36,184 nucleotides of DNA from positions 1 to 36,184 of the forward strand of contig JAEWJO010000264.1 in NCBI GenBank assembly GCA_023386455.1, read 5' to 3'. Made by a program: the position numbers and the translations under genes. The stretch comes from Pseudomonadota bacterium. Its GTDB lineage: Bacteria; Myxococcota_A; Polyangia; Haliangiales; Haliangiaceae. Position 1 is the first letter of the stretch. Each line of letters starts with the position of its first letter. Positions 16,335 to 24,492 of this stretch are shown in pieces. The notes below the pieces were generated by a model. The model saw only the letters and a program-made list of their open reading frames with translations, was not told where the DNA came from and ran no database searches.

Positions 16335-18335
16335 ATGAAGCTCGGAACCGTCGCGGCGTTCTCGGTCGTGCTCGTCTCGACGAGTGCGTTCGCCGACAGC
16401 AAGAAGCCCTCCCCGTACGACAGCCCGCGCGCGGTGAAGCCGGCGATGACGAAGCCGTCACCGCAGGGCTACTCCGGCCTCGGCGCCGACAGCGTCACGG
16501 CCGCAGACATCGCGAAGTTCGCGGCGCCTCCACTCGATGGCAAGGTGTCTCGGCGCATCCAGACGATGCTCGATGTCCGCGGTGCCGGCGGCGGCGCGCT
16601 GACGAGGGACGGCAAGCGCATGTTCTTCAACTGGCGCGTCACCGGCACGACGCAGGTGTGGCGTCAGGACGGCGCGATGAAGCTGCCGGTGCAGCTGACC
16701 GGTGGCGAGGACAACACGGCGATCGCGGGCCTCGCGCCCGACGACAGCTTCGTCGTCGTCAGCCGCGACATCGGCGGCGCCGAGAACCCAGGCCTCTACC
16801 TGCTCGATCCGAAGGGTGGCGCGCTCCAGCTGATCCAGCACACGCCGAAGGTTCAGACCGGGCTCGCATTCATCAGCGACGACTCGAGGTCGGTCTACTT
16901 CACCGCCAACGACATCAAGCCGGACTCGTACGCGATCTATCGCTGGGACGTGAAATCCCAGAAGCGCGAGCTCGTGTTCGACACGCCGGGCCTCTGGGAG
17001 GTCGCCGATCAGAAGGGCGATCAGTGGCTGCTCGTGAAGAACCTCGGCAACACGCAGCAGGAGGTCTACCGGTACGACGTCAAGGCCAAGAAGCTGACGC
17101 CGCTGCTCGGCCAGAACGAGGTCGAGGAGTACGCGGTCAGCTTCGGCGCGAAGCCGAACCAGGTGCTGGTGATGACGAACAAGGTCGGCGAGTACCAGCG
17201 CCTCTACTCGCTCGAGGCCGGCAAGCTCGCGCCGATCTCGCCCGACGTGAAGTACGACGTGCAAAGCTTCACGATCGACGAGGCTCGCAAGCGGATCTAC
17301 TTCACGATCAACGAGGACGGCTACTCGAGGCTGCACGTGCTCGACGGCAGGTCGCTGAAGCAGGTCGCGCTGCCGAAGCTTCCCGCCGCCGATCACACGT
17401 CGGTCTCGGGCCTGTCGCGCGACGGCCGCTACGTCCAGCTGACGGTCAGCGGCGCACGGATGCCGTCGACGCCGGTCGTGTTCGACTGGACGACGCGGAA
17501 GACGACGACGTGGCGCGTCCCCGAGACACCCGAGGTCAACGTCGACCTGTTCGCGCCGTCGTCGATCGAGACCTACCCGGCGCGCGACGGCACGAAGATC
17601 CCGATGGTGGTGCGCCGTCCCGCGAAGTGCGCCGCCGACCCCTGCCCCGTCATCGTCCAGTTCCACGGCGGCCCCGAGGGCCAGGCGCGACCGGGCTTCT
17701 CGCCCGGCGGGCAGATCTACGTCGACGCCGGCTTCATCCTCGTCGAGCCGAACGTGCGCGGCTCGACCGGCTACGGCAAGGCGTGGCTCCACAGCGATAA
17801 CGGCCCGAAGCGCCTCGCGGTGATCACCGACATCGAGGATGCGGCGCGGTACATCAAGAGCGCGTGGGCCAAGAACGGCGTCGCACCGAAGGTCGGCGTC
17901 GTCGGCGGCAGCTACGGCGGCTACTCGACGCTGATCGCGATGACGATGTTCGGCGGCGCGTTCGACGCGGGCGTCGCGCAGTACTCGATCTCGAGCCTGT
18001 CGACGTTCCTCATGAACACCGCGCCGTACCGCCGCATCCTCCGGATCTCGGAGTACGGCGATCCGGTGAAGGACAAGGAGGCGCTCGAGAAGCTCTCGCC
18101 GATGACGTACCTCTCGCGGCTCAAGGCGCCGCTGCTGCTGATCCAGGGCGTCAACGATCCGCGCACGCCGGTCGGCGAGGCGCTCGTGATCCATCGCGAG
18201 CTGGAGCGTCGCAAGATCCCCGGTGGCCTGATCCTGTTCGCCGACGAGGGCCATGGCGCGAAGAAGCGCGGCAACATCGTGCTGCAGGTCGGTCACACGA
18301 TCGCGTTCTTCGAGAAGCACCTGCTCGGCAAGTGA
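16335..18335 (+). CDS. Secreted S9 family (prolyl oligopeptidase-type) serine peptidase (666 aa)
   Basis: A Sec signal peptide (1-21, ending S-A-F-A-D) sends it to the periplasm or outside. Residues ~60-400 form a beta-propeller with repeated blade motifs of the TolB/DPP type (for example S-D-D-S-R-S-V-Y-F-T-A-N-D). The C-terminal alpha/beta-hydrolase domain (about 410-666) carries F-H-G-G-P-E-G, the nucleophile motif G-G-S-Y-G-G-Y-S with Ser526, Asp608 in G-V-N-D-P-R-T-P and His640 in D-E-G-H-G. This is the architecture of dipeptidyl aminopeptidases/acylaminoacyl peptidases, which remove short N-terminal peptides; exact specificity is unknown. ATG 16335 is set by the signal peptide. It converges on the lipoprotein gene at 18339 with a 3-nt gap. 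Confidence 0.93.
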   Translation: MKLGTVAAFSVVLVSTSAFADSKKPSPYDSPRAVKPAMTKPSPQGYSGLGADSVTAADIAKFAAPPLDGKVSRRIQTMLDVRGAGGGALTRDGKRMFFNWRVTGTTQVWRQDGAMKLPVQLTGGEDNTAIAGLAPDDSFVVVSRDIGGAENPGLYLLDPKGGALQLIQHTPKVQTGLAFISDDSRSVYFTANDIKPDSYAIYRWDVKSQKRELVFDTPGLWEVADQKGDQWLLVKNLGNTQQEVYRYDVKAKKLTPLLGQNEVEEYAVSFGAKPNQVLVMTNKVGEYQRLYSLEAGKLAPISPDVKYDVQSFTIDEARKRIYFTINEDGYSRLHVLDGRSLKQVALPKLPAADHTSVSGLSRDGRYVQLTVSGARMPSTPVVFDWTTRKTTTWRVPETPEVNVDLFAPSSIETYPARDGTKIPMVVRRPAKCAADPCPVIVQFHGGPEGQARPGFSPGGQIYVDAGFILVEPNVRGSTGYGKAWLHSDNGPKRLAVITDIEDAARYIKSAWAKNGVAPKVGVVGGSYGGYSTLIAMTMFGGAFDAGVAQYSISSLSTFLMNTAPYRRILRISEYGDPVKDKEALEKLSPMTYLSRLKAPLLLIQGVNDPRTPVGEALVIHRELERRKIPGGLILFADEGHGAKKRGNIVLQVGHTIAFFEKHLLGK

Positions 18336-18338
18336 GCG

Positions 18339-18782
18339 TCAGCGAGCCGGCGTCTCGGTCATTCGCTCCTCGAGCTTGACGTCGAACTTGCACCGCTGCG
18401 TCAGCCGCAGCTTGTGCTTCAGCTGCCCCTGGTTCTGGACCAGGCAGGTCGGCACGACTCCGAGCGTCGGATCGCCGGACGGTGATGCGAGCTCGACGCG
18501 GCCGCCGGGGATCAGCGTCGCCGAGAAGTGCGCCGCGCCGCCGGGGACTTTCTTGCAAGGACCGACGAGCTCGTCGATCTCGCGATTGGCGGCCTTCGGA
18601 TCAAGACGCCTGGAGTCGGGGCACGCCTCGACGATCACGAACGACGTGACGAGCGAGATCGGCGGCTCGCCGGCATCGGGCGCCGGACGCGTCTCCTCGG
18701 AAACCTTCTCAACGCTCGGCGTCGAGCCCGTCCAGCAGCCGCTCGCTGCTGCCACGACCATCAGGATCCCGCGCACCTGCAC
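18339..18782 (-). CDS. Putative lipoprotein, unknown function (147 aa)
   Basis: From GTG 18782 the protein starts MQVRGILMVVAAASGC, with lipobox A-A-S-G-C at Cys16, followed by a Ser/Thr/Pro/Glu-rich linker. An in-frame GTG at 18776 is equally possible. The domain (about 45-147) has four further cysteines (V-E-A-C-P-D, V-G-P-C-K-K, P-T-C-L-V, Q-R-C-K-F) that could form two disulfides. No family is recognised. It faces away from the HEAT-like gene starting at 18872. Confidence 0.65.
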   Translation of the reverse strand: MQVRGILMVVAAASGCWTGSTPSVEKVSEETRPAPDAGEPPISLVTSFVIVEACPDSRRLDPKAANREIDELVGPCKKVPGGAAHFSATLIPGGRVELASPSGDPTLGVVPTCLVQNQGQLKHKLRLTQRCKFDVKLEERMTETPAR

Positions 18783-18871
18783 ATGATGTACCCCACGCGC
18801 GGGCGGCGCCACATTTGACCGGAGGAACGCCGTGCCGGCGCAGCTCCCGGACGAGCGCTACACTGGAGGCG

Positions 18872-19915
18872 ATGGCTGCGGGGCGACAGCTCGAGTCCTT
18901 CGACGACGTGCGCGCGCTCACGGAGGGCGAGCTCCACGACCTGCTCGATCGCGGCCGCCCCGAGCAGCGGGTCTGGGCGATCTGGGCACTCGCGCTGCGC
19001 TCGAGCGAGTCCGTCGCCGAGCTCGGTAGCCGGCGCGAACCCGATGCCGGCGTCCGCAGGAATCTCGCGGTCGTGCTCGCCGGTCACGGCCAGCTCGAGC
19101 TGCTCGTCGCGCTCGCCAAGCGCGATCCGGCGCCCGAGGTCCGCGCCGCCGCGATGCAGCTCGTCGCGCGGTTCGCGATCGACGGCAAGCTGCCGCACGC
19201 GCTCGTCATCGAGCGAGTCACGGCCGACACCCCGGACGTGAAGATCGCGGTGCTCGGCACCGTGTTCGCCGGTGCGCCGGACTGGCTCGCCGAGCTCGCC
19301 GAGAAGCTGCTCGAGGATCGAGATGCCGACGTCCGCTACGAGGCCTTCGAGGCCCTGTTCCGGATCGGCCGCGATCCGATCGCGCTGGTCTGGCTCGAGG
19401 AGGCGCCCGAGGCGGAGACGCGCCTCTCGCTGATGCGATGGAGCGCGCGCGGCCGCGTGCGCGCGTGCGCCGAGTCGCTATCCGGTGCGTCGCGACGCCT
19501 CCGCCGGCTGCTCGTCGAGTCCGTGCGCGCGGCGTCGTGGAAGGATCTCGCGCCGGCGGTCGGCGACGACGTCGCGCTCCTGCGCGCGCTCGCGAAGCGC
19601 AATCCGTCGATGTTCGACGAGCTCCCTCTGCCCGTGCTGATGCGGGCGACGTTGCGCGAGCCGACCGCCGCGTGGGTCGGCCTGGTCCGCGATCGCCTCG
19701 CCCAGCGCGAGCTACCGGGAGACGACCTGCCCGGGGACGTGATCGCCGACTTTCGCGAGCTCTGCGTTCGCCTGATCGGCGAGTGCGATGCCGCGATCAC
19801 CGCCATGAAGAAGCAGCGCAGCGAAGACCTCGAGCACGAGATCGCGATCATCGAGGATCAACGTGTCGTCCTCGAGAGCGCGCTCGAGCATGCGTCTCGC
19901 CTGCTCGTCCACTGA
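18872..19915 (+). CDS. HEAT-repeat-like protein with a C-terminal coiled coil (347 aa)
   Basis: Residues ~25-180 consist of paired helices with the HEAT-type pattern D-x-x-V-R-x-x-A (for example D-A-G-V-R-R-N-L-A-V-V-L, A-P-E-V-R-A-A-A-M-Q-L-V, D-A-D-V-R-Y-E-A-F-E-A-L). The middle is helical without a clear motif. The last ~45 residues (M-K-K-Q-R-S-E-D-L-E-H-E-I-A-I-I-E-D-Q-R) look like a coiled coil. Such scaffolds bind other proteins; the partner is unknown. GGAGG (18865-18869) is only 2 nt from the ATG, and a -10-like TACACT ends 7 nt before it, so translation may be leaderless. It ends 2 nt short of the convergent SnoaL-like gene. Confidence 0.75.
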   Translation: MAAGRQLESFDDVRALTEGELHDLLDRGRPEQRVWAIWALALRSSESVAELGSRREPDAGVRRNLAVVLAGHGQLELLVALAKRDPAPEVRAAAMQLVARFAIDGKLPHALVIERVTADTPDVKIAVLGTVFAGAPDWLAELAEKLLEDRDADVRYEAFEALFRIGRDPIALVWLEEAPEAETRLSLMRWSARGRVRACAESLSGASRRLRRLLVESVRAASWKDLAPAVGDDVALLRALAKRNPSMFDELPLPVLMRATLREPTAAWVGLVRDRLAQRELPGDDLPGDVIADFRELCVRLIGECDAAITAMKKQRSEDLEHEIAIIEDQRVVLESALEHASRLLVH

Positions 19916-19917
19916 CG

Positions 19918-20277
19918 TCACGAGGCGTCGGCGAGCGGCCCTGCGAACGTCAAGATCAGCTTGATGCGGCCGTCGGAGTCGATCTCGCCGGCATCGAACG
20001 ACTCGGCGCTCGTGCCGTCGCGCAGGTCGGCGATCGCGCGGATTCGAAAGATCGTCATGCCCGTGTCGAGCACGCTGACCCTCCGGATCCGCACGAGCTT
20101 CGGGGCGAACTGCGCCATGAAGTCGGCGAGCGCAGCGCGGCCGCGAACCTCGCGGCTCTTAGAGACCAGCCGTCCATCCTCGGCCCAGCACGCTTCGAGC
20201 ATCGTTGCGCGCACCGCCGGATCCGGCTCGTTGAACGCGCTGACGTACGTGTCGAAGACGGTCTCGATGGCGCTCAT
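19918..20277 (-). CDS. SnoaL-like / NTF2-fold protein (119 aa)
   Basis: An NTF2-superfamily cone-shaped domain. The N-terminal helix pattern Y-V-S-A-F-N-E-P-D-P-A-V-R is followed by C-W-A-E-D-G-R-L-V and V-R-G-R-A-A-L-A-D-F, as in SnoaL-like/DUF4440-type proteins. Members are small-molecule isomerases, hydrolases or binding proteins; no specific activity can be given. ATG 20277 (M-S-A-I-E-T-V-F) was chosen over codon 20295, which would overlap the upstream gene's stop. It lies 18 nt after the M20 peptidase gene and is probably in the same operon. Confidence 0.8.
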   Translation of the reverse strand: MSAIETVFDTYVSAFNEPDPAVRATMLEACWAEDGRLVSKSREVRGRAALADFMAQFAPKLVRIRRVSVLDTGMTIFRIRAIADLRDGTSAESFDAGEIDSDGRIKLILTFAGPLADAS

Positions 20278-20295
20278 GCGCGCATCGTAACGCAC

Positions 20296-21471
20296 TCAGC
20301 CGGGGAGCCGACCCCAGAGAAAGCGCACGAGCGCCTCGCACTTGGGCACGAACGTCGCCAGCTCGACGTACTCCGTCGTCGTGTGGAAGCCCGCGCCGCG
20401 AGGGCCGAGGCCGTCGATCGCGGGCACGCCGAGCGGAGCGACCGTGTTCGCATCGGAGCCACCGCCGAGCTGCGGGGCCTCTCCGTCGCCGAGGCCCGCT
20501 GCGCGCGCGCACGCCGCGTACTCGTCGCGCAGTGCGGCCGAGGCAGCGGTCCGCTCGAGTGGCAGGCGGTTGACGCCACCGGCGACCTCGAGGCGAACGC
20601 CGGGAATCTGCGCCGCCTCCGCCGCCGCGCGCAGGTTCGCGACGAGCGCCTCCGCGTCGGCGACCGTCTCGTAGCGCAGGTCGAGCTTGGCCTCGGCGCG
20701 CTCGGGCACGGTGTTCTTCGAGGTGCCGCCCGTGAGCTGGCCAACGTTGACCGTGCGGCCCTTGCCGTAGTCGGTGAGCTGCTGCGCGGCGTCGACGAAC
20801 TTCGAGAGCGCCCAGATCGCGTTGGCGCCGTCCTTGTGATTGTTGCCGGCGTGCGCCGCCTTGCCGTGAGCGGTCACCGTCATCGCGCCGACGCCCTTGC
20901 GCCGCGTGATGATCATGTCCTGCGCGCGGCCGGACTCGAACACGAGCGCGCAGGCCGCGCCCGTCGCGAGCTCGATCAGGTGCGGCTTGCTCGACGGCGA
21001 GCCGACCTCCTCGTCGGCGACGCACATGACCGCGAGCGGCAAGCGCGCGAGGACGCCGACCTCGTCGAGCGCGGCGAGCGCGGTCCGGATGATCGCGAGA
21101 CCGCCCTTCATGTCGAGCGCGCCCGGTCCCGTCGCGCGACCGCCCTCCTCCTTCCAGCCCTCGAAGTGACCCGGTGGGAACACGGTGTCGTGATGGCCGA
21201 CGAGCACGATGCGCGCGCCGGGCGCCGCCGTCGTCCAGACGAGGTGATCGCCGTACTCCGGGCCGCCGGCGATGACGCTCCCTGTCAACGGCGGCAGCGC
21301 GAACGCCTCGCGCAGCAGGCCGCCAACCCGGTTCACGCCCTCGATGTTCGCGGTGTAGCTGTTGATCTCGACCCAGCTTCGCGTCAACGCGAGCATTTCG
21401 GGACCGCGCGCGCGGACCGCGTCGAGTGCGCTATCGAGTGTCGCAGGTAGTGTTCCCATCGGCGTGGGCAT
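20296..21471 (-). CDS. M20 family metallopeptidase, glutamate carboxypeptidase-like (391 aa)
   Basis: A two-zinc M20 hydrolase with a dimerisation domain. Zinc and catalytic residues: G-H-H-D-T-V (His93, Asp95), G-P-G-A-L-D-M-K-G-G (Asp120), D-E-E-V-G-S (Glu154 catalytic, Glu155), F-E-S (Glu179) and the final G-F-H-T-T-T-E near the C-terminus. It resembles carboxypeptidase G2 more than E. coli ArgE, but it lies divergently 18 nt from argC, so an amidohydrolase role in arginine metabolism (acetylornithine or similar) is possible. That is inference from position. ATG 21471 or ATG 21459 could be the start. No signal peptide. Confidence 0.88.
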   Translation of the reverse strand: MPTPMGTLPATLDSALDAVRARGPEMLALTRSWVEINSYTANIEGVNRVGGLLREAFALPPLTGSVIAGGPEYGDHLVWTTAAPGARIVLVGHHDTVFPPGHFEGWKEEGGRATGPGALDMKGGLAIIRTALAALDEVGVLARLPLAVMCVADEEVGSPSSKPHLIELATGAACALVFESGRAQDMIITRRKGVGAMTVTAHGKAAHAGNNHKDGANAIWALSKFVDAAQQLTDYGKGRTVNVGQLTGGTSKNTVPERAEAKLDLRYETVADAEALVANLRAAAEAAQIPGVRLEVAGGVNRLPLERTAASAALRDEYAACARAAGLGDGEAPQLGGGSDANTVAPLGVPAIDGLGPRGAGFHTTTEYVELATFVPKCEALVRFLWGRLPG

Positions 21472-21489
21472 GGCATACCAGGGCCCACG

Positions 21490-22545
21490 ATGGCAAAGCG
21501 ATTCAAGGCAGCAATCATCGGCGGTAGCGGCTACGGCGGCGCGGAGATGGCGCGCCGGCTGCTCGTGCACCCGGATGTCGAGCTCGTCCGCGTCGCATCG
21601 ATCGATCACGTCGGCGAGCCGCTCGGTGCGGTCCACCCGAACCTCGATGGCGCGACCGATCTCGTGTTCGAGGATCTCGCTCCCGCCGAGGCCGCCAAGG
21701 GCTGCGATGTCGCCCTGCTCGCACTGCCGCACAAGGTCACCGCTGCGAAGGTGCCCGAGCTGATCGCCGCCGGCGTGAAGATCATCGACATGAGCGGCGA
21801 CTTCCGCCTTCGCGATGCCGCGACGTACGAGAAGTTTTACGGCGCCAAGCATCCGCACCCGGAGCTGCTCGGCACGTTCGTCTACGGTCTGCCCGAGCTG
21901 AACCGCAAGGAGATCAAGGCCGCGAAGTACGTGGCCTCGCCCGGCTGCTTCGCGACGACGATCGAGCTCGCGCTCATGCCGCTCGCGCGCGCGGGTCTGC
22001 TCGACAACGCGACCGTCCACGTCACCGGCATCACGGGCTCGTCGGGCTCGGGCATCGCGCCGCAGGCGGGCACGCACCACCCGTCGCGCGCCGGCAACCT
22101 GAAGACGTACAAGCCGCTCGAGCACCAGCACGTCCCCGAGATCACGCAGACGCTCGCCGACGGCGGCGCCAAGAACGTCGAGATCCGCTTCGTCCCGGTC
22201 TCGGCGCCGCTGACGCGCGGCATCTTCGCGACCTGCTTCCTCGAGCTCGACGCCAGCGTCGACAAGACGAAGCTCGCGCAGCTGTTCGACGAGTCGTACG
22301 CGCGCGAACCGTTCGTCCGTCGCCCGAAGGCGCGCCTCCCCGAGGTCGTCGCCGTCGCCGGCTCCAACTACGTCGAGGTCGGCTTCGCGGTCGGCCCCGT
22401 CACGGGTGGCAAGCGCACCGTCACCTGCTTCTCCGCGAGTGACAACCTGATCAAGGGTGGCGCAGGCCAGGCGATCCAGAACATGAACCTCGTGCTCGGC
22501 GTCGACGAGAAAGCGTCCCTCGAGGACGTCGGCAACTGGCCATGA
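21490..22545 (+). CDS. argC: N-acetyl-gamma-glutamyl-phosphate reductase (351 aa)
   Basis: NADPH-dependent reduction of N-acetylglutamyl phosphate to the semialdehyde, step 3 of arginine synthesis. The dinucleotide motif is I-I-G-G-S-G-Y-G-G-A-E (9-19). The catalytic cysteine is Cys153 in A-S-P-G-C-F-A-T. A conserved His is found in E-H-Q-H-V-P-E-I. The G-S-S-G-S-G-I-A-P segment fits ArgC. LysY of the LysW pathway is related, but no lysW-like gene is near. The start is unambiguous, though without an obvious Shine-Dalgarno. Its stop overlaps the argB ATG (ATGA). Confidence 0.93.
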   Translation: MAKRFKAAIIGGSGYGGAEMARRLLVHPDVELVRVASIDHVGEPLGAVHPNLDGATDLVFEDLAPAEAAKGCDVALLALPHKVTAAKVPELIAAGVKIIDMSGDFRLRDAATYEKFYGAKHPHPELLGTFVYGLPELNRKEIKAAKYVASPGCFATTIELALMPLARAGLLDNATVHVTGITGSSGSGIAPQAGTHHPSRAGNLKTYKPLEHQHVPEITQTLADGGAKNVEIRFVPVSAPLTRGIFATCFLELDASVDKTKLAQLFDESYAREPFVRRPKARLPEVVAVAGSNYVEVGFAVGPVTGGKRTVTCFSASDNLIKGGAGQAIQNMNLVLGVDEKASLEDVGNWP

Positions 22546-23354
22546 GCATCGTCGTCAAGCTCGGTGGTGAGGTCATCGGCTCCGGCGAGGCGCACCTCCT
22601 CGCCAAGGATCTTCGCATCCTCGTCGATGAGGGCGCGCTCGTCGCGATCGTCCACGGCGGCGGCCCCCAGGCGACCGCGCTCCAGAAGCAGCTCGGCATC
22701 GAGACCAAGCAGGTCGCCGGCCGGCGCGTCACGGATGCCGCCACGCTCGACGTCATGAAGATGGTCCTCGCCGGCAAGCTCAACGTCGACCTGTGCTCCG
22801 CGCTCAACGCGGCGGGCGTCTCCGCCGTCGGCCTGCACGGTGCCTCCGGTCTCACCGTCCGTGCGACCCGCCGTCCGCCAAAGGTGTACCCGAACGCCGG
22901 CCCAGATCCCGTCGACATGGGCTTCGTCGGCGACGTCGTCGGCTTCAACCTCGAGCTGCTCGAGACGCTGTGGGCCGCGAAGCACGTCCCCGTCATCGCG
23001 TGCCTCGGCGCCGATGCCGAAGGTGGCGTCTACAACATCAACGCCGACATGGTCGGCAACCAGCTCGCGGCGTCGCTCAAGGCCGACCGCCTGTTCCTCG
23101 TCACGTCCGCCCCCGGTGTCCTGAAGGACATCAACGATCCGTCGTCGCGCATCCCTCAGCTCACGTGCGACGAAGCGCGCGCCGCGATCCAGGACGGCAC
23201 GGTCCAGGGCGGCATGATCCCGAAGCTCGAGGAGGCGATGGCGGTCGTCGACCAGGGCGTCGGCGCGATTCACATCCTCGGCAAGCTCGGCCCGGGCGAC
23301 CTCGTGCGTGCCGTGCGCGAGCCCGGCTCCGTCGGCACGACGCTTCGCCCCTGA
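22542..23354 (+). CDS. argB: Acetylglutamate kinase (270 aa)
   Basis: Phosphorylates N-acetylglutamate, step 2 of arginine synthesis. Amino-acid-kinase motifs: V-V-K-L-G-G-E at the N-terminus, H-G-G-G-P-Q, the substrate-binding R-R-V-T-D, the N-I-N-A-D segment and the C-terminal G-G-M-I-P-K-L. At 270 residues it lacks the N-terminal helix found in hexameric, arginine-inhibited kinases, so it may be dimeric and less feedback-sensitive, like the E. coli type (inference). Translationally coupled to argC. The REP element begins 4 nt after its stop. The other arg genes are not in the window. Confidence 0.93.
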   Translation: MSIVVKLGGEVIGSGEAHLLAKDLRILVDEGALVAIVHGGGPQATALQKQLGIETKQVAGRRVTDAATLDVMKMVLAGKLNVDLCSALNAAGVSAVGLHGASGLTVRATRRPPKVYPNAGPDPVDMGFVGDVVGFNLELLETLWAAKHVPVIACLGADAEGGVYNINADMVGNQLAASLKADRLFLVTSAPGVLKDINDPSSRIPQLTCDEARAAIQDGTVQGGMIPKLEEAMAVVDQGVGAIHILGKLGPGDLVRAVREPGSVGTTLRP

Positions 23355-23357
23355 TCT

Positions 23358-23384
23358 GGGGACGGTCTTAAGTAGCTTAAGTTG
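23358..23384 (+). repeat. REP copy 1 (left end of RAYT unit)
   Basis: Head GGGGACGGT followed by the hairpin CTTAAG-TAG-CTTAAG (23367-23381) and TTG. It matches the reverse complement of 24450-24476 at 26 of 27 positions; the one difference is in the loop. Confidence 0.9.
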
Positions 23385-23471
23385 CGGCTCGGAAGCCGTC
23401 AGAATCACTCGGGTACGGACCGCTAACATTAAGTTCGCATCTCGTCGCAGCGTCGGCCGATAGCCGCCCCG

Positions 23472-24404
23472 ATGCGAATCGCGAGACTGATTATCCCCGA
23501 AGTCCACTACCACCTCATCTGGCGCTTCGTCGATCGGACTTGGTTCTTCCGCGATGACGAGGAGCGCGCTGTCTACCTTCGACTGCTTGGCCGAGCTGTC
23601 GGACAGAGCGACTGGCACTGCACCGCCTACGCCCTGATGAGCAACCACATTCACATCGCAGCGATCGCTGGAACCCAGTCACTCGCAAGCTGGTCCAAGC
23701 GCGTAAACTCACCGTTCGCGCATTGGATGAACCGACGGCACGAGCGCATCGGTCCTGTGATGGCTGACCGCCCTCGCAGCTACGCGATGAAGCACGAGCG
23801 CGAGGCACATGTGCTCGCGTACATTCACAACAATCCAGTTCGCGCGGGACTTGTAAGGCGCGCGCTCGACAGCACCTGGACCAGCCACCGCTACTACGTG
23901 GACGCCAAGCCGCCACCGTGGCTCAAGACCGATGTCGCGTTGGAGCGGTTCGCGTTCCAACGTGGGGACGAGTTCGATCGGTGGGTCAATCAAACGCCTG
24001 GCGACTCGGGGAAGGTTCCGACGCGTGACGTGCGTCGGGCGGCAAGAAAACGCGGAGCCGTCGAAGCTGCGACGCCAGGGAACGAAATCGTTCCACTCGT
24101 CCGGCGTTCTTTCGCCTTCCTGCGCCCGGACCCGACCTTTGTCGTTCGAGTCGCAGCAGACGCGGTTCAGATCCGCCACACCGAGCTCTGCTCGCGCCGA
24201 CGCACCCCAGCGGTCGTAGACGGCCGTGCGGTAGCTGTACACGCAGCTGAGACCGTAGGGGTCGCGGCAAGTGACATCGCGAACGCGCTCGGCGTGAGCG
24301 GGGCAGCGGTCAGCCAGATCCGGCGGCGCACGATGACGATGCGAGCTTTGGCGGCGCTTAAAGTGTGCATGGCGCGCCTCGAGCTCGAGCTCGGTCACAA
24401 GTGA
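23472..24404 (+). CDS. REP-associated tyrosine transposase (RAYT, Y1_Tnp), 310 aa
   Basis: A single-strand DNA transposase of the IS200/IS605-like Y1 superfamily. The HUH metal motif is H59-I60-H61 in A-L-M-S-N-H-I-H-I. The single catalytic tyrosine is probably Tyr117 in A-Y-I-H-N-N-P-V-R-A-G, the RAYT signature. Residues ~263-286 (V-G-V-A-A-S-D-I-A-N-A-L-G-V-S-G-A-A-V-S-Q-I) form a C-terminal helix-turn-helix, which likely helps read the REP hairpin. The protein appears complete, so it may be active. RAYTs mobilise or maintain short REP palindromes; four copies lie nearby. It starts at ATG 23472 without a good Shine-Dalgarno. Confidence 0.92.
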   Translation: MRIARLIIPEVHYHLIWRFVDRTWFFRDDEERAVYLRLLGRAVGQSDWHCTAYALMSNHIHIAAIAGTQSLASWSKRVNSPFAHWMNRRHERIGPVMADRPRSYAMKHEREAHVLAYIHNNPVRAGLVRRALDSTWTSHRYYVDAKPPPWLKTDVALERFAFQRGDEFDRWVNQTPGDSGKVPTRDVRRAARKRGAVEAATPGNEIVPLVRRSFAFLRPDPTFVVRVAADAVQIRHTELCSRRRTPAVVDGRAVAVHAAETVGVAASDIANALGVSGAAVSQIRRRTMTMRALAALKVCMARLELELGHK

Positions 24405-24449
24405 ATCTTACCGGTACCGGATCGAGCAATAGCAGCGAGTTAGGCGCGC

Positions 24450-24476
24450 CAACTTAAGCAACTTAAGACCGTCCCC
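24450..24476 (-). repeat. REP copy 2 (right end of RAYT unit)
   Basis: Minus strand: GGGGACGGT head, hairpin CTTAAG-TTG-CTTAAG, then TTG. Inverted relative to copy 1. It ends 16 nt before the stop codon of the CoA-transferase B gene. Confidence 0.9.
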
Positions 24477-24492
24477 GTTTCGGGAGGCGGCG

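Larger units (their letters stand above)
23358..24476 (+). mobile_element. RAYT unit: REP-flanked Y1 transposase
   Basis: A 1.1-kb block between argB and the CoA-transferase genes is bounded by two 27-bp inverted REP sequences that differ at one base and encloses one RAYT gene. Codon use inside is less GC-biased than outside, which suggests acquired DNA. No target-site duplication is evident, as expected for RAYTs, which are usually domesticated. It interrupts no gene and fills the intergenic space exactly. Confidence 0.85.

Noticed and set aside
16458..18320. 620-codon minus-strand frame antisense to the S9 peptidase
   Set aside because: Shadow of a gene with complete catalytic motifs; low-complexity composition.
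19438..21450. 670-codon plus-strand frame across the HEAT, SnoaL and M20 genes
   Set aside because: It overlaps three supported genes on both strands and has shadow-like Arg/Ala composition.
21490..23354. LysY/LysZ of the LysW lysine pathway instead of ArgC/ArgB
   Set aside because: No lysW-like carrier gene is present, and the kinase matches acetylglutamate kinase in length and motifs.
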